From positions 806,001 to 870,000 of the forward strand of contig NZ_CP078143.1 in the NCBI RefSeq assembly GCF_019891395.1: a DNA stretch of 64,000 nt, in the 5' to 3' direction. The DNA comes from Nitratireductor kimnyeongensis (GTDB taxonomy: Bacteria; Pseudomonadota; Alphaproteobacteria; Rhizobiales; Rhizobiaceae). A program made the position numbers and the translations under genes. The number at the start of each line of letters is the position of its first letter. The first letter of the stretch is position 1. Shown in pieces: positions 50,880 to 60,492 of the stretch. The notes under the pieces are model-generated. The model was not told the DNA's origin. It did no database searches and saw only the letters and a program-made list of their open reading frames with translations.

Positions 50880-51767
50880 ATGGCTTGGTTTGGCACGCGG
50901 GTTATGGCATTAAGTGGCATGACTTCTTTCGACACGCCCCCATCCCGCGCATCGCGCAACGCGTTTGCCGGTCTTGCACTCGCAGCGCTTCTACCCTTGG
51001 CAGCCTGTCAGACCGCCACAAACCCCGCGACCGATCTGAGCAGGATTGACACTGCGCAGGGTTCTGCCGAGAACATCGGCTCACTGAGTGCCGTGATTCA
51101 GAGAACCCCCAATGAACCGGAAGCCTACAACATGCGTGGCGCGGCTTACGGGCGCGCGGGCCGGTACCAGGACGCGCTGAAGGACTTCGACAAGGCAATC
51201 TCGCTGAATCCACGTTCACCGAACACGTATGCCAATCGTGCCTTGATCCATCGCTACATGGGCAACAATCAGCAGGCGCTGGCGGACTACAATCAGGCGA
51301 TCTCACTCGATCCCAACTATGACACCGCCTATATCGGGCGTGCAGAAATCTATCGCCTCTCCGGCCGTTCGGCCGACGCGCTTGCCGATCTGGAACGTGC
51401 CATACATCTCGATACGACAGATCCACGGGCCTATTACCGTCGCGGACTGCTTTATCAGGGAAGCGGCCAGCACCAGTTTGCCATCGAGGATTTTGCCAAG
51501 TCGATCTCGCTTTCGCCGGATGCGCCCTATGGCTATAACGGGCGCGGACTATCCTATCTGGCGCAGGGTGACGACGAGAACGCCTTCTCCGACTTCAACA
51601 CCGCCATCCGGCTCAATGACGATCTGGCGGAAAGCTGGGCAAACCAGGCGCTCGTTTACGAGAAGCGCGGTGACAAGGAGAAAGCTGCGAAATCCTACGC
51701 TCGTGCGCTTCAGCTCGATCCGGAATATATGCCAGCCCGCGATGGATTGGCCCGCACGCGGCTTTAA
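50880..51767 (+). CDS. TPR-repeat lipoprotein, NlpI-like
   Basis: 295 aa from ATG 50880 (GGGGAC 5 bp upstream; ATG 50868 or 50856 are possible). The lipoprotein signal ends in the lipobox LLPLAACQ (Cys about residue 41). It is followed by about six tetratricopeptide repeats (AYNMRGAAYGRAGRYQDALK, TYANRALIHRYMGNNQQALA and so on to the C-terminus). Probably an envelope adaptor; NlpI-type proteins organise peptidoglycan enzymes, but no partner is evident here. Confidence 0.87.
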   Translation: MAWFGTRVMALSGMTSFDTPPSRASRNAFAGLALAALLPLAACQTATNPATDLSRIDTAQGSAENIGSLSAVIQRTPNEPEAYNMRGAAYGRAGRYQDALKDFDKAISLNPRSPNTYANRALIHRYMGNNQQALADYNQAISLDPNYDTAYIGRAEIYRLSGRSADALADLERAIHLDTTDPRAYYRRGLLYQGSGQHQFAIEDFAKSISLSPDAPYGYNGRGLSYLAQGDDENAFSDFNTAIRLNDDLAESWANQALVYEKRGDKEKAAKSYARALQLDPEYMPARDGLARTRL

Positions 51768-51790
51768 TTTCTTATATCTATCAAACCCTT

Positions 51791-51819
51791 AGCCTCGGCC
51801 ACCGGCGCCGGGGCTTTTT
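51791..51819 (+). terminator. Terminator of the TPR lipoprotein gene
   Basis: 8-bp stem AGCCTCGG/CCGGGGCT (G-T pair included), 9-nt loop and a run of five T. Confidence 0.8.
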
Positions 51820-51908
51820 GTTGAGTTCGTACGGGACTGCATAAAATATTCTGGAACCTTCTTCGCAGTGGCGTGTTTTGAGCCCGGACCACAAAAGGAG
51901 TTCCAGTG

Positions 51909-52394
51909 ATGAAAAAAGCAATCATTCTCGCTTCCGCCCTGACGGCCGCAGCAGCCACGCCAGCCTTTGCCCAGGAGCGTGTCGAAGTCGGTGTCCTCGA
52001 CTGCGTCATCGAAGGCGGAGCCGGCGTGGTGATCGCCTCCTCCCAGGAACTGGCCTGCACCTTCGAGCCGGCTGATGACAGCCGTCCGCCTGAAACCTAT
52101 GTGGGTGTCGTGAACAAGTTCGGCCTCGAAGTGGGCGTCAAGGACGCCACACAGATGCAGTGGCTGGTGATGGCCCCTACGGCCGATGCCTATGCGCCCG
52201 GCGCGCTTGAGGGCGATTACGCTGGCGTGAGCGCGGAAGTGGCAGCCGGTCTCGGCGCTGGCGCCAATATTCTTGTCACGCAGGACAGCCAGAGCCTCAT
52301 GCTTCAGCCACTGAGCTTGGAAGGCAAGGCAGGCATCAATGTCGCGCTGGGTGTCAGCGAGTTCCAGCTGCGCTCCACCTCTGCTGCCGAGTGA
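51909..52394 (+). CDS. DUF992 secreted protein
   Basis: 161 aa from ATG 51909 (AAAGGAG 7 bp upstream; GTG one codon earlier possible). Signal peptide of 22 residues ending TPAFAQ. The mature part shows the DUF992 pattern: VEVGVLDCVIEGGAGVVIAS, LACTFEP (two Cys that could pair), YVGVVNKFGLEVGVK, and LSLEGKAGINVALGV. DUF992 proteins are common in Rhizobiales and have no established function; a small beta-rich periplasmic protein. Confidence 0.88.
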   Translation: MKKAIILASALTAAAATPAFAQERVEVGVLDCVIEGGAGVVIASSQELACTFEPADDSRPPETYVGVVNKFGLEVGVKDATQMQWLVMAPTADAYAPGALEGDYAGVSAEVAAGLGAGANILVTQDSQSLMLQPLSLEGKAGINVALGVSEFQLRSTSAAE

Positions 52395-52420
52395 CCATCC
52401 CCTGCCCCACCCGGCAACAA

Positions 52421-52447
52421 AAAAGCCCGGCTTCGCGCCGGGCTTTT
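52421..52447. terminator. Bidirectional terminator between the DUF992 gene and pntB
   Basis: Perfect 11-bp stem AAAAGCCCGGC/GCCGGGCTTTT with loop TTCGC between the convergent genes. Confidence 0.93.
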
Positions 52448-52469
52448 CTTTGATGAGAGTTCCTCGATG

Positions 52470-53867
52470 TCAGTGATCCATCGCCTTGACGATGTCTTCC
52501 GTCATCTTCTTCGCATCGCCCAGAAGCATCATCGTGCCATCCTTGTAGAACAGCGTGTTGTCGATGCCGGCATAGCCGGAGCCGAGTGAACGCTTGACGA
52601 AGAGACAGGTGCGCGCCTTGTCCACGTCGAGGATAGGCATGCCGTAGATCGGCGACGACTTGTCGTCGCGCGCGGCCGGGTTGGTCACGTCATTGGCGCC
52701 GATGACATAGGCAACGTCGGCCTGCGCGAACTCGGAGTTGATGTCTTCGAGCTCGAACACCTCGTCATAAGGCACCTGGGCCTCGGCGAGCAGCACGTTC
52801 ATATGGCCCGGCATGCGGCCTGCGACCGGGTGAATGGCATATTTCACCTCGACGCCCGCTTCCTTCAGCTTGTCAGCCAACTCACGCAACGCATGCTGTG
52901 CCTGGGCGACGGCCATGCCATAGCCCGGCACGATGATGACCTTCTGCGCATTCGCCATCAGATAGGCGGCATCGTCGGCGGAGCCCTGCTTGACCGTGCG
53001 GTCCATGTCATCGTCGGCGGCAGCAGCCGTCTCGCCGCCGAAGCCGCCGAGAATGACCGAGATGAAGGAGCGATTCATGCCCTTACACATGATGTAGGAC
53101 AGAATCGCGCCGGATGAGCCTACGAGTGCGCCGGTGATGATGAGCGCGAGGTTGCCGAGCGTGAAGCCGATGCCGGCTGCAGCCCAACCCGAATAGGAGT
53201 TGAGCATGGAGACGACGACCGGCATGTCTGCACCACCAATCGGGATGATGATGAGCACACCCAGCACGAGGGATGCGGCTACGATCAGCCAGAAGATGGT
53301 GGTGCTCTGCGTGGTGACAAGCAGCACAATCATCACGACCAGAGCAATGGCGAGACCCGCATTCACCACATGGCGCATGGGCAGCATGATCGGCTTGCCG
53401 GACATACGGCCATCGAGCTTTAGAAAGGCTATGATGGAGCCGGTGAAGGTGATGGCGCCGATGGCCACACCAAGCGACATCTCCACCAGCGCCTGCGCGT
53501 GGATAGCGCCCAGCTCACCAATGCCGAAGCTTTCCGGCGCATAAAGAGCGGCAGCGGCCACCATCACGGCGGCAAGACCGACGAGCGAATGAAACGCGGC
53601 CACCAGCTGCGGCATGGCGGTCATGGCGATGCGCTTGGCAATCACCGCGCCGATGCCACCGCCAATGGCGAGGCCAACAACGATGAGCACAAACCCGCCA
53701 AAAGACGGCGTTGCGTAGAGCAGGGTGGTGCCGATGGCGATGGCCATGCCGACCATGCCATAGACATTGCCCTGACGGCTGGTGGTGGGATGCGACAGGC
53801 CCCTCAACGCGAGGATGAAGAGAATGCCGGAAACGAGATAAAGGAAGGATGCAAGATTGGCGCCCAC
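52470..53867 (-). CDS. pntB: NAD(P) transhydrogenase beta subunit
   Basis: 465 aa with GTG start at 53867, preceded by AAGGA and separated by 1 bp from the pntAB stop. About nine membrane helices, then the cytoplasmic NADP-binding domain III (about 290-465): VIIVPGYGMAVAQAQHALRE, HPVAGRMPGHMNVLLAEA, and DVAYVIGANDVTNPAARD. It pumps protons while moving hydride between NADH and NADP+, mainly supplying NADPH. Confidence 0.97.
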   Translation of the reverse strand: MGANLASFLYLVSGILFILALRGLSHPTTSRQGNVYGMVGMAIAIGTTLLYATPSFGGFVLIVVGLAIGGGIGAVIAKRIAMTAMPQLVAAFHSLVGLAAVMVAAAALYAPESFGIGELGAIHAQALVEMSLGVAIGAITFTGSIIAFLKLDGRMSGKPIMLPMRHVVNAGLAIALVVMIVLLVTTQSTTIFWLIVAASLVLGVLIIIPIGGADMPVVVSMLNSYSGWAAAGIGFTLGNLALIITGALVGSSGAILSYIMCKGMNRSFISVILGGFGGETAAAADDDMDRTVKQGSADDAAYLMANAQKVIIVPGYGMAVAQAQHALRELADKLKEAGVEVKYAIHPVAGRMPGHMNVLLAEAQVPYDEVFELEDINSEFAQADVAYVIGANDVTNPAARDDKSSPIYGMPILDVDKARTCLFVKRSLGSGYAGIDNTLFYKDGTMMLLGDAKKMTEDIVKAMDH

Positions 53868-53868
53868 G

Positions 53869-54294
53869 TCACTTGTCCTTCTTTTTGTACATGGCAAGCA
53901 TGCGGCTGGTCACAAGGAAGCCGCCAAAGATGTTCACCGACGCCAGGATGAGCGCGATGAAGCCGAAGCCTGTGGCAAGGCCGGAGGCGGAGATGCCCAC
54001 GGCAAGCAGCGCACCGACAACGATAACGGAGGAAATCGCGTTGGTGACCGACATGAGCGGCGTGTGCAACGCAGGCGTCACAGACCAGACCACGTAGTAG
54101 CCGACAAAGATCGCCAGCACGAAAATGGCAAAGCGGAACACGAACGGGTCGATTGCGCCACCGGATGCGCCATGCGCGAGTGCGCCGGCGGCATCGGCGA
54201 CTTCGGCCGACTGAAGGCCTTCAAAGGCGGCGCGAACGCTCGCCGCGGCGCTGTCGAGCTGGTCGAGCGCCTTTTCTAGTGCGGTTGGTTCCAT
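53869..54294 (-). CDS. pntAB: NAD(P) transhydrogenase alpha subunit part 2
   Basis: 141 aa carrying the membrane domain that in E. coli is fused to PntA. About three helices after a 50-residue soluble lead ([20 protein letters not shown] onward), ending [10 protein letters not shown]. The ATG overlaps the pntAA stop by one base (TGATG) and pntB follows directly. The three-part form is usual in alphaproteobacteria. Confidence 0.94.
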   Translation of the reverse strand: MEPTALEKALDQLDSAAASVRAAFEGLQSAEVADAAGALAHGASGGAIDPFVFRFAIFVLAIFVGYYVVWSVTPALHTPLMSVTNAISSVIVVGALLAVGISASGLATGFGFIALILASVNIFGGFLVTSRMLAMYKKKDK

Positions 54295-55610
54295 CAGGAT
54301 TCTCCCCCCGATTTGGTTGCGGCAGGCTTATCGGCAGTGCTGGACGCAGCAGCCGGCTTATCTGCCGTTTTCTTCGTCGCGGCGGAGCCGGCAGCAGGTT
54401 TGGCTGCGGGCTTGCGCGCCGGCGTCTTGCGGGCCGGTGCCTTTTTCGGCGCCGCTGCCTTGGCAGCAGGCTTTGCGGTATCGACGAAATTGGGATGCAC
54501 GACCTTTCCGTCATGGGTGAGCATGGTGGCCTTCACCAGCTCGTCTTCCATATCGACGGCAAGCACCTTCTTTTCCTTGTCGACCATGGTCTCCAGGAAG
54601 GTGTAGAGGTTTTTCGCATATAGAAGCGAGGCGGATGCGGCCACCCGGCCCGGCACATTGAGATGGCCGATGATCTTCACGCCATTGGCCGTTGAGACGA
54701 CCTCTCCGGCCTTTGCACCTTCCACATTGCCACCACGCTCGACCGCCAGATCGACGATGATGGAGCCGGGCTTCATGGACTTGACCATGTCGGCACTGAC
54801 AAGGCGCGGCGCGGGGCGGCCCGGAATGAGCGCCGTGGTGATGACGATGTCCTGCTTGGCGATGTGTTCGGCAACGAGCTCGGCCTGGGCTTTCTTCTCT
54901 TCGTCGGTCAGCTCGCGGGCATAACCGCCCTCACCCGAAGCATCCTTCAGAGCCTCGGTCATGATGAACTTCGCGCCGAGCGACTGGACCTGTTCACCCG
55001 CTGCCGCACGAACGTCGGTGGCGGTGACGACGGCGCCCAGACGGCGCGCGGTGGCGATGGCCTGAAGACCGGCAACGCCGGCACCCATGACGAACACCTT
55101 TGCGGCGGGCACGGTGCCTGCGGCGGTCATCATCATCGGCAACGCACGATCATATTCGGCGGCTGCATCGATTACGGCGCGATATCCGGCAAGGTTGGCC
55201 TGTGAAGAGAGAACGTCCATGGACTGGGCGCGCGTGATGCGCGGCATGAACTCCATGGCAAACGCTGTAACGCCCGCCGACGCCATGGCCGCCACATCGC
55301 CCTCATTGCCGTAGGGATCCATCGAAGCAAAGACGAGCGCGCCCTTCTTGTAGGTCTTGACTTCCGCCGGCGTGGGGCGACGCAGCTTCAGGACAACATC
55401 CGCCTTGCCGGCGTCAGAAGCCTTGCCGATCTTTGCTCCGACCTTCTCGAATTCACTGTCGACAATACGCGATTGTTCGCCTGCGTTTTTCTCGACGATC
55501 ACGTCGAAACCGAGACCTACAAATCGCTTGACCGTTTCGGGAGAGACCGCAACACGGCCTTCCGTTACGTCAATTTCTTTAGGCACAAATATGCTTTGTC
55601 CCACCGTCAT
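54294..55610 (-). CDS. pntAA: NAD(P) transhydrogenase alpha subunit part 1, with a Lys/Ala/Pro-rich C-terminal tail
   Basis: 438 aa from ATG 55610 (AAAGGA upstream). NAD-binding domain [41 protein letters not shown], and [19 protein letters not shown]. The usual part-1 protein ends near residue 377 ([13 protein letters not shown]); here about 60 more residues follow, almost all Ala, Lys, Pro and Thr ([20 protein letters not shown]), like a histone H1 or linker tail. First gene of pntAA-pntAB-pntB. The tail is the odd point. Confidence 0.95.
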   Translation of the reverse strand: MTVGQSIFVPKEIDVTEGRVAVSPETVKRFVGLGFDVIVEKNAGEQSRIVDSEFEKVGAKIGKASDAGKADVVLKLRRPTPAEVKTYKKGALVFASMDPYGNEGDVAAMASAGVTAFAMEFMPRITRAQSMDVLSSQANLAGYRAVIDAAAEYDRALPMMMTAAGTVPAAKVFVMGAGVAGLQAIATARRLGAVVTATDVRAAAGEQVQSLGAKFIMTEALKDASGEGGYARELTDEEKKAQAELVAEHIAKQDIVITTALIPGRPAPRLVSADMVKSMKPGSIIVDLAVERGGNVEGAKAGEVVSTANGVKIIGHLNVPGRVAASASLLYAKNLYTFLETMVDKEKKVLAVDMEDELVKATMLTHDGKVVHPNFVDTAKPAAKAAAPKKAPARKTPARKPAAKPAAGSAATKKTADKPAAASSTADKPAATKSGGES

Positions 55611-55690
55611 ATCCTTTCGGTTGGACCGTCCCCCCAATTCACGGAGCTGAGGGAGCAGCTCCGCACGTCACATCACGGCAACAATGGCTC

Positions 55691-55918
55691 CTAGCGCAGC
55701 AGCCAGCTGCCGATCACCGAGAGCAGAATGAAGAGAACGGTGCTGGAGAAGAAACCAGCAGAGGTGAAGAAACCAAACGCCATAGCCACCAGAATGGCGA
55801 CAACCACGACGCTTGAATATTTGATGACGGCCAGGAAAAGATCATAGGTCTTTTCGTGTTCGGCGTAGTCCATTTCCGCGCCCGTTTCGGCCGGTCCGGC
55901 CGGCAAATTCTCTGCCAT
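55691..55918 (-). CDS. aa3-type cytochrome c oxidase subunit IV family protein
   Basis: 75 aa from ATG 55918. A short acidic N-terminus (MDYAEHEKTYDLFLAVIKYS) leads into one or two membrane helices (SSVVVVAILVAMAFGFF; SSTVLFILLSVIGSWLL). This matches the small bacterial subunit IV of aa3 oxidase, which packs against the core complex. The core cox genes are elsewhere. Lies 80 bp upstream of pntAA on the same strand, a common Rhizobiales arrangement. Confidence 0.87.
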   Translation of the reverse strand: MAENLPAGPAETGAEMDYAEHEKTYDLFLAVIKYSSVVVVAILVAMAFGFFTSAGFFSSTVLFILLSVIGSWLLR

Positions 55919-56130
55919 CACAAAACCCCATGGGAATAGAATTGGTCTTGGGAGATAGCGAAAAGATGACCGAAGGGCAATGGGAGGATTGCCGCATGAA
56001 CAAACCAATGCGGTTTGAGGCGCGATAAGAGAACCGTTTTCAGCAAATCGGTACGGAATGTGGAAAAATCAGCTCTTCTAGCGTGGAAAGGCGTTCCAAA
56101 ATTCCGGCACCGAGCCCGAAAATGCATGAA

Positions 56131-56964
56131 TCATGAAAGCCAGCGCTTGCGTCTCTTGTAGTGTTTGACATTGCGGAAGGAGCGCCGCCCCTCGCCGCCG
56201 ACACCGAGATAGAACTCCTTCACATCCTCATTCTCGCGCAGCGCCTTTGCCTCGCCATCGAGCACGACACGGCCCGATTCCAGAATGTACCCGTATTTGG
56301 CATAGCGCAGCGCCACATTGGTGTTCTGCTCGGCGAGAAGGAAGGAGACGCCCTGCTCCTCATTGAGCTTTCTGACGATCTCGAAGATCTCTTCGACCAG
56401 TTGCGGCGCGAGCCCCATGGAAGGCTCATCGAGCAGGATCATTTTCGGTCGCGACATGAGCGCCCTGCCGATCGCTGTCATCTGCTGTTCGCCGCCTGAG
56501 GTATAACCCGCCTGCGAATTGCGCCGCTCCTTCAGACGCGGGAAATAGGTGTAGACGAGATCGAGATCCTCACGGATCGCCGTCTGCCCGTCGCGCCGGG
56601 TGAAAGCACCCGTCAACAGATTGTCCTCCACCGAGAGATGGCCGAAACAGTGCCGCCCTTCCATGACCTGAATGCAGCCGCGCCGCACAAGGTCGTTCGG
56701 CGAAAGATTCTGGACTTCAGCTCCGCCAAACAGGATGGAGCCCTTGGTCACCTCGCCGCGCTCCGCATGGAGCAGGTTGGAAATGGCTTTGAGCGTCGTG
56801 GTTTTGCCTGCTCCATTCGCACCGAGCAGCGCCGTGATCCCACCACGCGGAACCGAGAGGGATACACCTTTCAGCACCAGTATGACGTGGTCGTAGATGA
56901 CCTCGATATTGTTGACTTCGAGGATCTGTTCATCTGTCTGCGGCGCGGGCGCTGGTGTCGTCAT
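56131..56964 (-). CDS. livF: Branched-chain amino-acid-type ABC transporter ATPase (LivF)
   Basis: 277 aa from ATG 56964 (GGGAA upstream; ATG 56979 possible). Walker A LLGANGAGKTTTLKAI, signature YTSGGEQQMTAIGRAL, Walker B MILLDEPSMGLAPQLVEEIF, and LLAEQNTNVALRYAKYGYIL typical of LivF. The C-terminus has an extra basic tail (VKHYKRRKRWLS). It pairs with LivG to power the LivHM pore. Last gene of the ligase-livGHM-binding protein-livF cluster. Confidence 0.93.
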   Translation of the reverse strand: MTTPAPAPQTDEQILEVNNIEVIYDHVILVLKGVSLSVPRGGITALLGANGAGKTTTLKAISNLLHAERGEVTKGSILFGGAEVQNLSPNDLVRRGCIQVMEGRHCFGHLSVEDNLLTGAFTRRDGQTAIREDLDLVYTYFPRLKERRNSQAGYTSGGEQQMTAIGRALMSRPKMILLDEPSMGLAPQLVEEIFEIVRKLNEEQGVSFLLAEQNTNVALRYAKYGYILESGRVVLDGEAKALRENEDVKEFYLGVGGEGRRSFRNVKHYKRRKRWLS

Positions 56965-57041
56965 GCCGTCGGTTCCCATGTCTCGGAGATGTCTCGGAGA
57001 ATGGCTCCCCGCACGCGGCGGGGAGCCGTGGCAAAAAGTGC

Positions 57042-58361
57042 CTACATGCTGCACTCTTCATTGAGCGGCCATGGCGCGTTGGCTTCCGCGTATTCCTTGG
57101 CCTTTTCATTTTCCAGTTTCTCGATTTCGGCACGGTCGGGTGTCAGCAGATCCGACGCCTTGACGAATTTCGCGCCGTCCCATTGCAGCATCCAGCCACC
57201 GCCATGGCCGGTGTGATCGGCGCAGGACGTGCTGAAGGGAACGAGCATGCCTTCGGCACCAAGCTCATTCAGGCGGGCTTCATCCAGATTGATATTCTCC
57301 AGACCCCAGCGCAGCTGCTCCGGGCTGGGATTGCGTACATCGAACTCTTCCTGCGCAGCCTTGATACCCTCGACCAGAATGACGGAGATCATGAGACCGC
57401 GCTGATAGAACACGGAATCGAACTCACCTTCACCCTGATTGATCTGCGACTTCCCGGCATCGACGACATATTTCTTGATGTCGGCCATGAGCGGAGCCTC
57501 CGAATTTGGCACGCTCCAGGAAATGGAGCGGTAGCCCTTGCCCTGATCGCCGACCAGCTTGAGGTCGCCGTCATGACCGGACCACCAGACGCCCACGAAC
57601 TGATCCATCGGATACTTCGTCTTCACGGCTTCGGTGATCGCGCCGGCATTCATCGCACCCCAGCCCCACATCACCACGAAATCGGGCCGCTCGCGGCGGA
57701 TCTGCAGCCACTGCGCCGACTGGTTCTGCATCTCCGTCAAACCGACCGGGATCGGAACCAGGTTGAAGCCATGCTTTTCCGCCAGCACTTCAAGCAGGGG
57801 AAGCGGCTCCTTGCCGAAGGGATGATCGAGATGAAGGAAGGCGATCTTCTTGTCTTTAAGACTGTCGAGATTGCCGTCCGAAATGTTCTTCAGGATCATC
57901 GATGCGCCATCCCAATAGGATGACGGCGGATTGTAGGCCCACTGGAAAACCTTTCCGTCGGCCATGGGCGAGAAGCCATAGCCCGGCGCGAGGATCGGGA
58001 TCTTGTCGACATTCGACTTGGGCAGGACCTGAAGCGTGATGCCGGTCGACCAGGGCTGCGTGACCACGGCGCGCGCCTTGGTCTTCTCGTAGCACTCGAC
58101 GCCTTTTTCAGTGTTGTAACCGGTCTCGCACTCGTCATATTCGAGTTTCACGCCGTTCAGCCCGCCATCGCGCTCGTTCAACAGGGTGATGTAGTCGCGC
58201 TGACCATTCATGAGCGGTGTGCCGGTGGCCGCGAAGGGGCCGGTGCGGTAAGCCAGGTTCGGAATGTAGATGCTTTCGTCCTGCGCGGCGGCAGGGACGG
58301 CAAAACCTGCGGCAGCGAACAACGCTGACGACAGGATCGCATTTCTGAGCATTCTCTTCAT
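57042..58361 (-). CDS. Periplasmic substrate-binding protein of the Liv-type ABC transporter
   Basis: 439 aa from ATG 58361 (GGAGGAGAG upstream). Signal peptide ending PAAAQ, then a type I periplasmic-binding fold (LNERDGGLNGVKLEYDECET; VVMWGWGAMNAGAITEAVKT). Longer than classical LivJ/LivK and of the branch found next to acyl-CoA ligases, whose ligands may be aromatic or short acids and not leucine. Ligand unknown. Confidence 0.9.
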   Translation of the reverse strand: MKRMLRNAILSSALFAAAGFAVPAAAQDESIYIPNLAYRTGPFAATGTPLMNGQRDYITLLNERDGGLNGVKLEYDECETGYNTEKGVECYEKTKARAVVTQPWSTGITLQVLPKSNVDKIPILAPGYGFSPMADGKVFQWAYNPPSSYWDGASMILKNISDGNLDSLKDKKIAFLHLDHPFGKEPLPLLEVLAEKHGFNLVPIPVGLTEMQNQSAQWLQIRRERPDFVVMWGWGAMNAGAITEAVKTKYPMDQFVGVWWSGHDGDLKLVGDQGKGYRSISWSVPNSEAPLMADIKKYVVDAGKSQINQGEGEFDSVFYQRGLMISVILVEGIKAAQEEFDVRNPSPEQLRWGLENINLDEARLNELGAEGMLVPFSTSCADHTGHGGGWMLQWDGAKFVKASDLLTPDRAEIEKLENEKAKEYAEANAPWPLNEECSM

Positions 58362-58433
58362 ACTCTCTCCTCCACTTGTTCCGTTCTCCGAAAGGAAGGG
58401 GCGAACACTCCCCGTCTCACGCACCTTGCCCGC

Positions 58434-59510
58434 CTAATGCGGGAAAGGCCAAAGAATGAATTTCTCGCGGATCATCGCCCAGAATCGCGCGAGCCCGTGC
58501 GGCTCGATGATCAGGAAGGCGATGATGAGCGCACCAATGATCATGATGTTCAGATGCTCGACCATGGCGGAATCGAGCGGGATGCCGAATGCCTGCGGCA
58601 CGCTGCCGATGATGACCGGCAGGGCCACAATGAGGATGGCTCCGAGGAAGTTTCCAAGGATCGAGCCCAACCCGCCAATGATGGCGATGAACAGCACCCG
58701 GAACGACAATGGGATGTCGAACAGGTTCGCCTCCGCCGCCCCGCGCCACAGAAAGACGAACAGCGCGCCGGCAATGCCCACCACATAGGACGAGACGAAA
58801 AAGGCCATGAGCTTGGAGCGCATCAGATTGATGCCGACAAGCTCGGCGGCGATGTCCATGTCGCGCACCGCCTTCCACATGCGGCCGATGCGCCCGCGCG
58901 TTATGTTGATGGCGAAGAAAGTGATCACGCAGACCACGCACAAAACAAAGTAGTATTGCGTGATGGCCGTGGCACGCGGGCCGGAAACGGTGATGCCGAA
59001 CATGTCGATATTGGGCACCTGGATCGCGCCGGAGGCATTGTAATTGTAAAGCCATGCCCATTTCTGGAACAACCAGACAAGGAAAAACTGGGCTGCGAGT
59101 GTGGCGATGGCCAGGTAAAAGCCCTTGATGCGGAGCGACGGCAGACCGAACAGCACGCCGATCGCAGCGGAGAAAAAGCCCGACAGCGCAATGGCCACCA
59201 CGATGTTCATCTCCGGGAAGATGGTGATGAGCTTGTAGCAGGCATAGGCGCCCACGCCCATGAAGGCCCCGGTGCCGAGTGACAATTGCCCGGCATATCC
59301 CGTCAGTATGTTGAGGCCAAGGGCGGCCAGCGAATAGATAAGCACCGGGATCAACAGCGCGCGGAAGGTGAATTCGCTTGCTGTGAGCGGGAAGATGATG
59401 AAGGCGAAGACAAGGACGACGCCGAGCAGGAACGCATCCTGCCGAATGGGAAAAAGCGCGTGATCGGCTTCATAGCTTGTCTTGAACTGGCCTGCTGTGC
59501 GGTAGAACAT
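58434..59510 (-). CDS. livM: Liv-type ABC transporter permease LivM
   Basis: 358 aa, about nine hydrophobic segments. Family block GLNILTGYAGQLSLGTGAFM (about residues 65-84), then GVLFGLPSLRIKGFYLAIAT and GLGSILGNFLGAILIVALPV near the C-terminus. Forms the channel with LivH. Three bp after the livH stop. Confidence 0.93.
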   Translation of the reverse strand: MFYRTAGQFKTSYEADHALFPIRQDAFLLGVVLVFAFIIFPLTASEFTFRALLIPVLIYSLAALGLNILTGYAGQLSLGTGAFMGVGAYACYKLITIFPEMNIVVAIALSGFFSAAIGVLFGLPSLRIKGFYLAIATLAAQFFLVWLFQKWAWLYNYNASGAIQVPNIDMFGITVSGPRATAITQYYFVLCVVCVITFFAINITRGRIGRMWKAVRDMDIAAELVGINLMRSKLMAFFVSSYVVGIAGALFVFLWRGAAEANLFDIPLSFRVLFIAIIGGLGSILGNFLGAILIVALPVIIGSVPQAFGIPLDSAMVEHLNIMIIGALIIAFLIIEPHGLARFWAMIREKFILWPFPH

Positions 59511-59513
59511 GAA

Positions 59514-60473
59514 TTACACCCGCTCGATGATTTTTTCGCCAAAAAGCCCCTGTGGGCGGACAAGAAGCACAAGCAGCGCCAGCATGTAGGCGAACCAGGC
59601 TTCGGTGTTGCCGCCAAGCAGCGGCTGGCCCCAATAGATCTCGAAGAGCTTTTCCAGAATGCCGATGGCGAGCCCGCCGATGATCGCGCCCATGACGCTT
59701 TCCAGACCGCCCAGCATCAGCACCGGCAGCGCCTTGAAGGCGATCACTTCGAGCGCGAAGGACACACCGGCGCGTGCACCCCAGACAATGCCCGTGGCAA
59801 GCGCGATGACACCGGCAATGAACCAGACGATCACCCAGATGGTGGAAAGAGAAATGCCGACCGAAAGGGCAGCCTGATGGTCATCGCCAAGCGCGCGGAT
59901 GGCGCGACCGATCTTGGATTTGTTGAGGAAGACCAGAAGAGCTGCCACCAGCACCATGGCGCCGATGACCGCCGTCAGGTCCTTTTCCTCGATAGAGACG
60001 AAGCCGCCAAACGGCTCGAACACGATGCTTCCGGTCGGAATGAAGAGCTGTTCGGTGATCATTACCTTGTTTTCGCCGCCGAAGATCAGTTCACCGAAGC
60101 CGATCAGAAACAGGGTGATGCCGATGGTCGCCATGAACAGGATGATGTCGGGCTGATTGACCAGAGGCCTGAGCACCACGCGCTCGATGGTCATGGCAAG
60201 CACCAGCATCACCGCCAGCGTGAGCGGCAAGGCAAGAAGCGCCGGAACGCCTTTTTCATAGAGGCCCACCAGCGTGAGGGCGGCGAACACGACCATGATG
60301 CCCTGCGCGAAGTTGAAGATGCGCGAGGATTTGTAGATCAGCACGAAGCCAAGCGCGATCAGCGCGTAGAGCACGCCGCCCACAAGCCCTTCCCAGAGCA
60401 CCTGAAGCAGGAAATCGGGAGCGGCCGCCATATCGGCGAAGGGTTGCACCAGAACATCGTTCAAGAATTCCAT
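59514..60473 (-). CDS. livH: Liv-type ABC transporter permease LivH
   Basis: 319 aa, about eight hydrophobic segments. Typical start GLVGGVLYALIALGFVLIYK, then FNFAQGIMVVFAALTLVGLY and LALGSVMGAIIGGLAIGILE-type C-terminal loop (GGLESVMGAIIGGLAIGILE). Partner of LivM. Upstream is livG. Confidence 0.93.
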   Translation of the reverse strand: MEFLNDVLVQPFADMAAAPDFLLQVLWEGLVGGVLYALIALGFVLIYKSSRIFNFAQGIMVVFAALTLVGLYEKGVPALLALPLTLAVMLVLAMTIERVVLRPLVNQPDIILFMATIGITLFLIGFGELIFGGENKVMITEQLFIPTGSIVFEPFGGFVSIEEKDLTAVIGAMVLVAALLVFLNKSKIGRAIRALGDDHQAALSVGISLSTIWVIVWFIAGVIALATGIVWGARAGVSFALEVIAFKALPVLMLGGLESVMGAIIGGLAIGILEKLFEIYWGQPLLGGNTEAWFAYMLALLVLLVRPQGLFGEKIIERV

Positions 60474-60492
60474 GCGTTCCTCCGTCCTGCCT

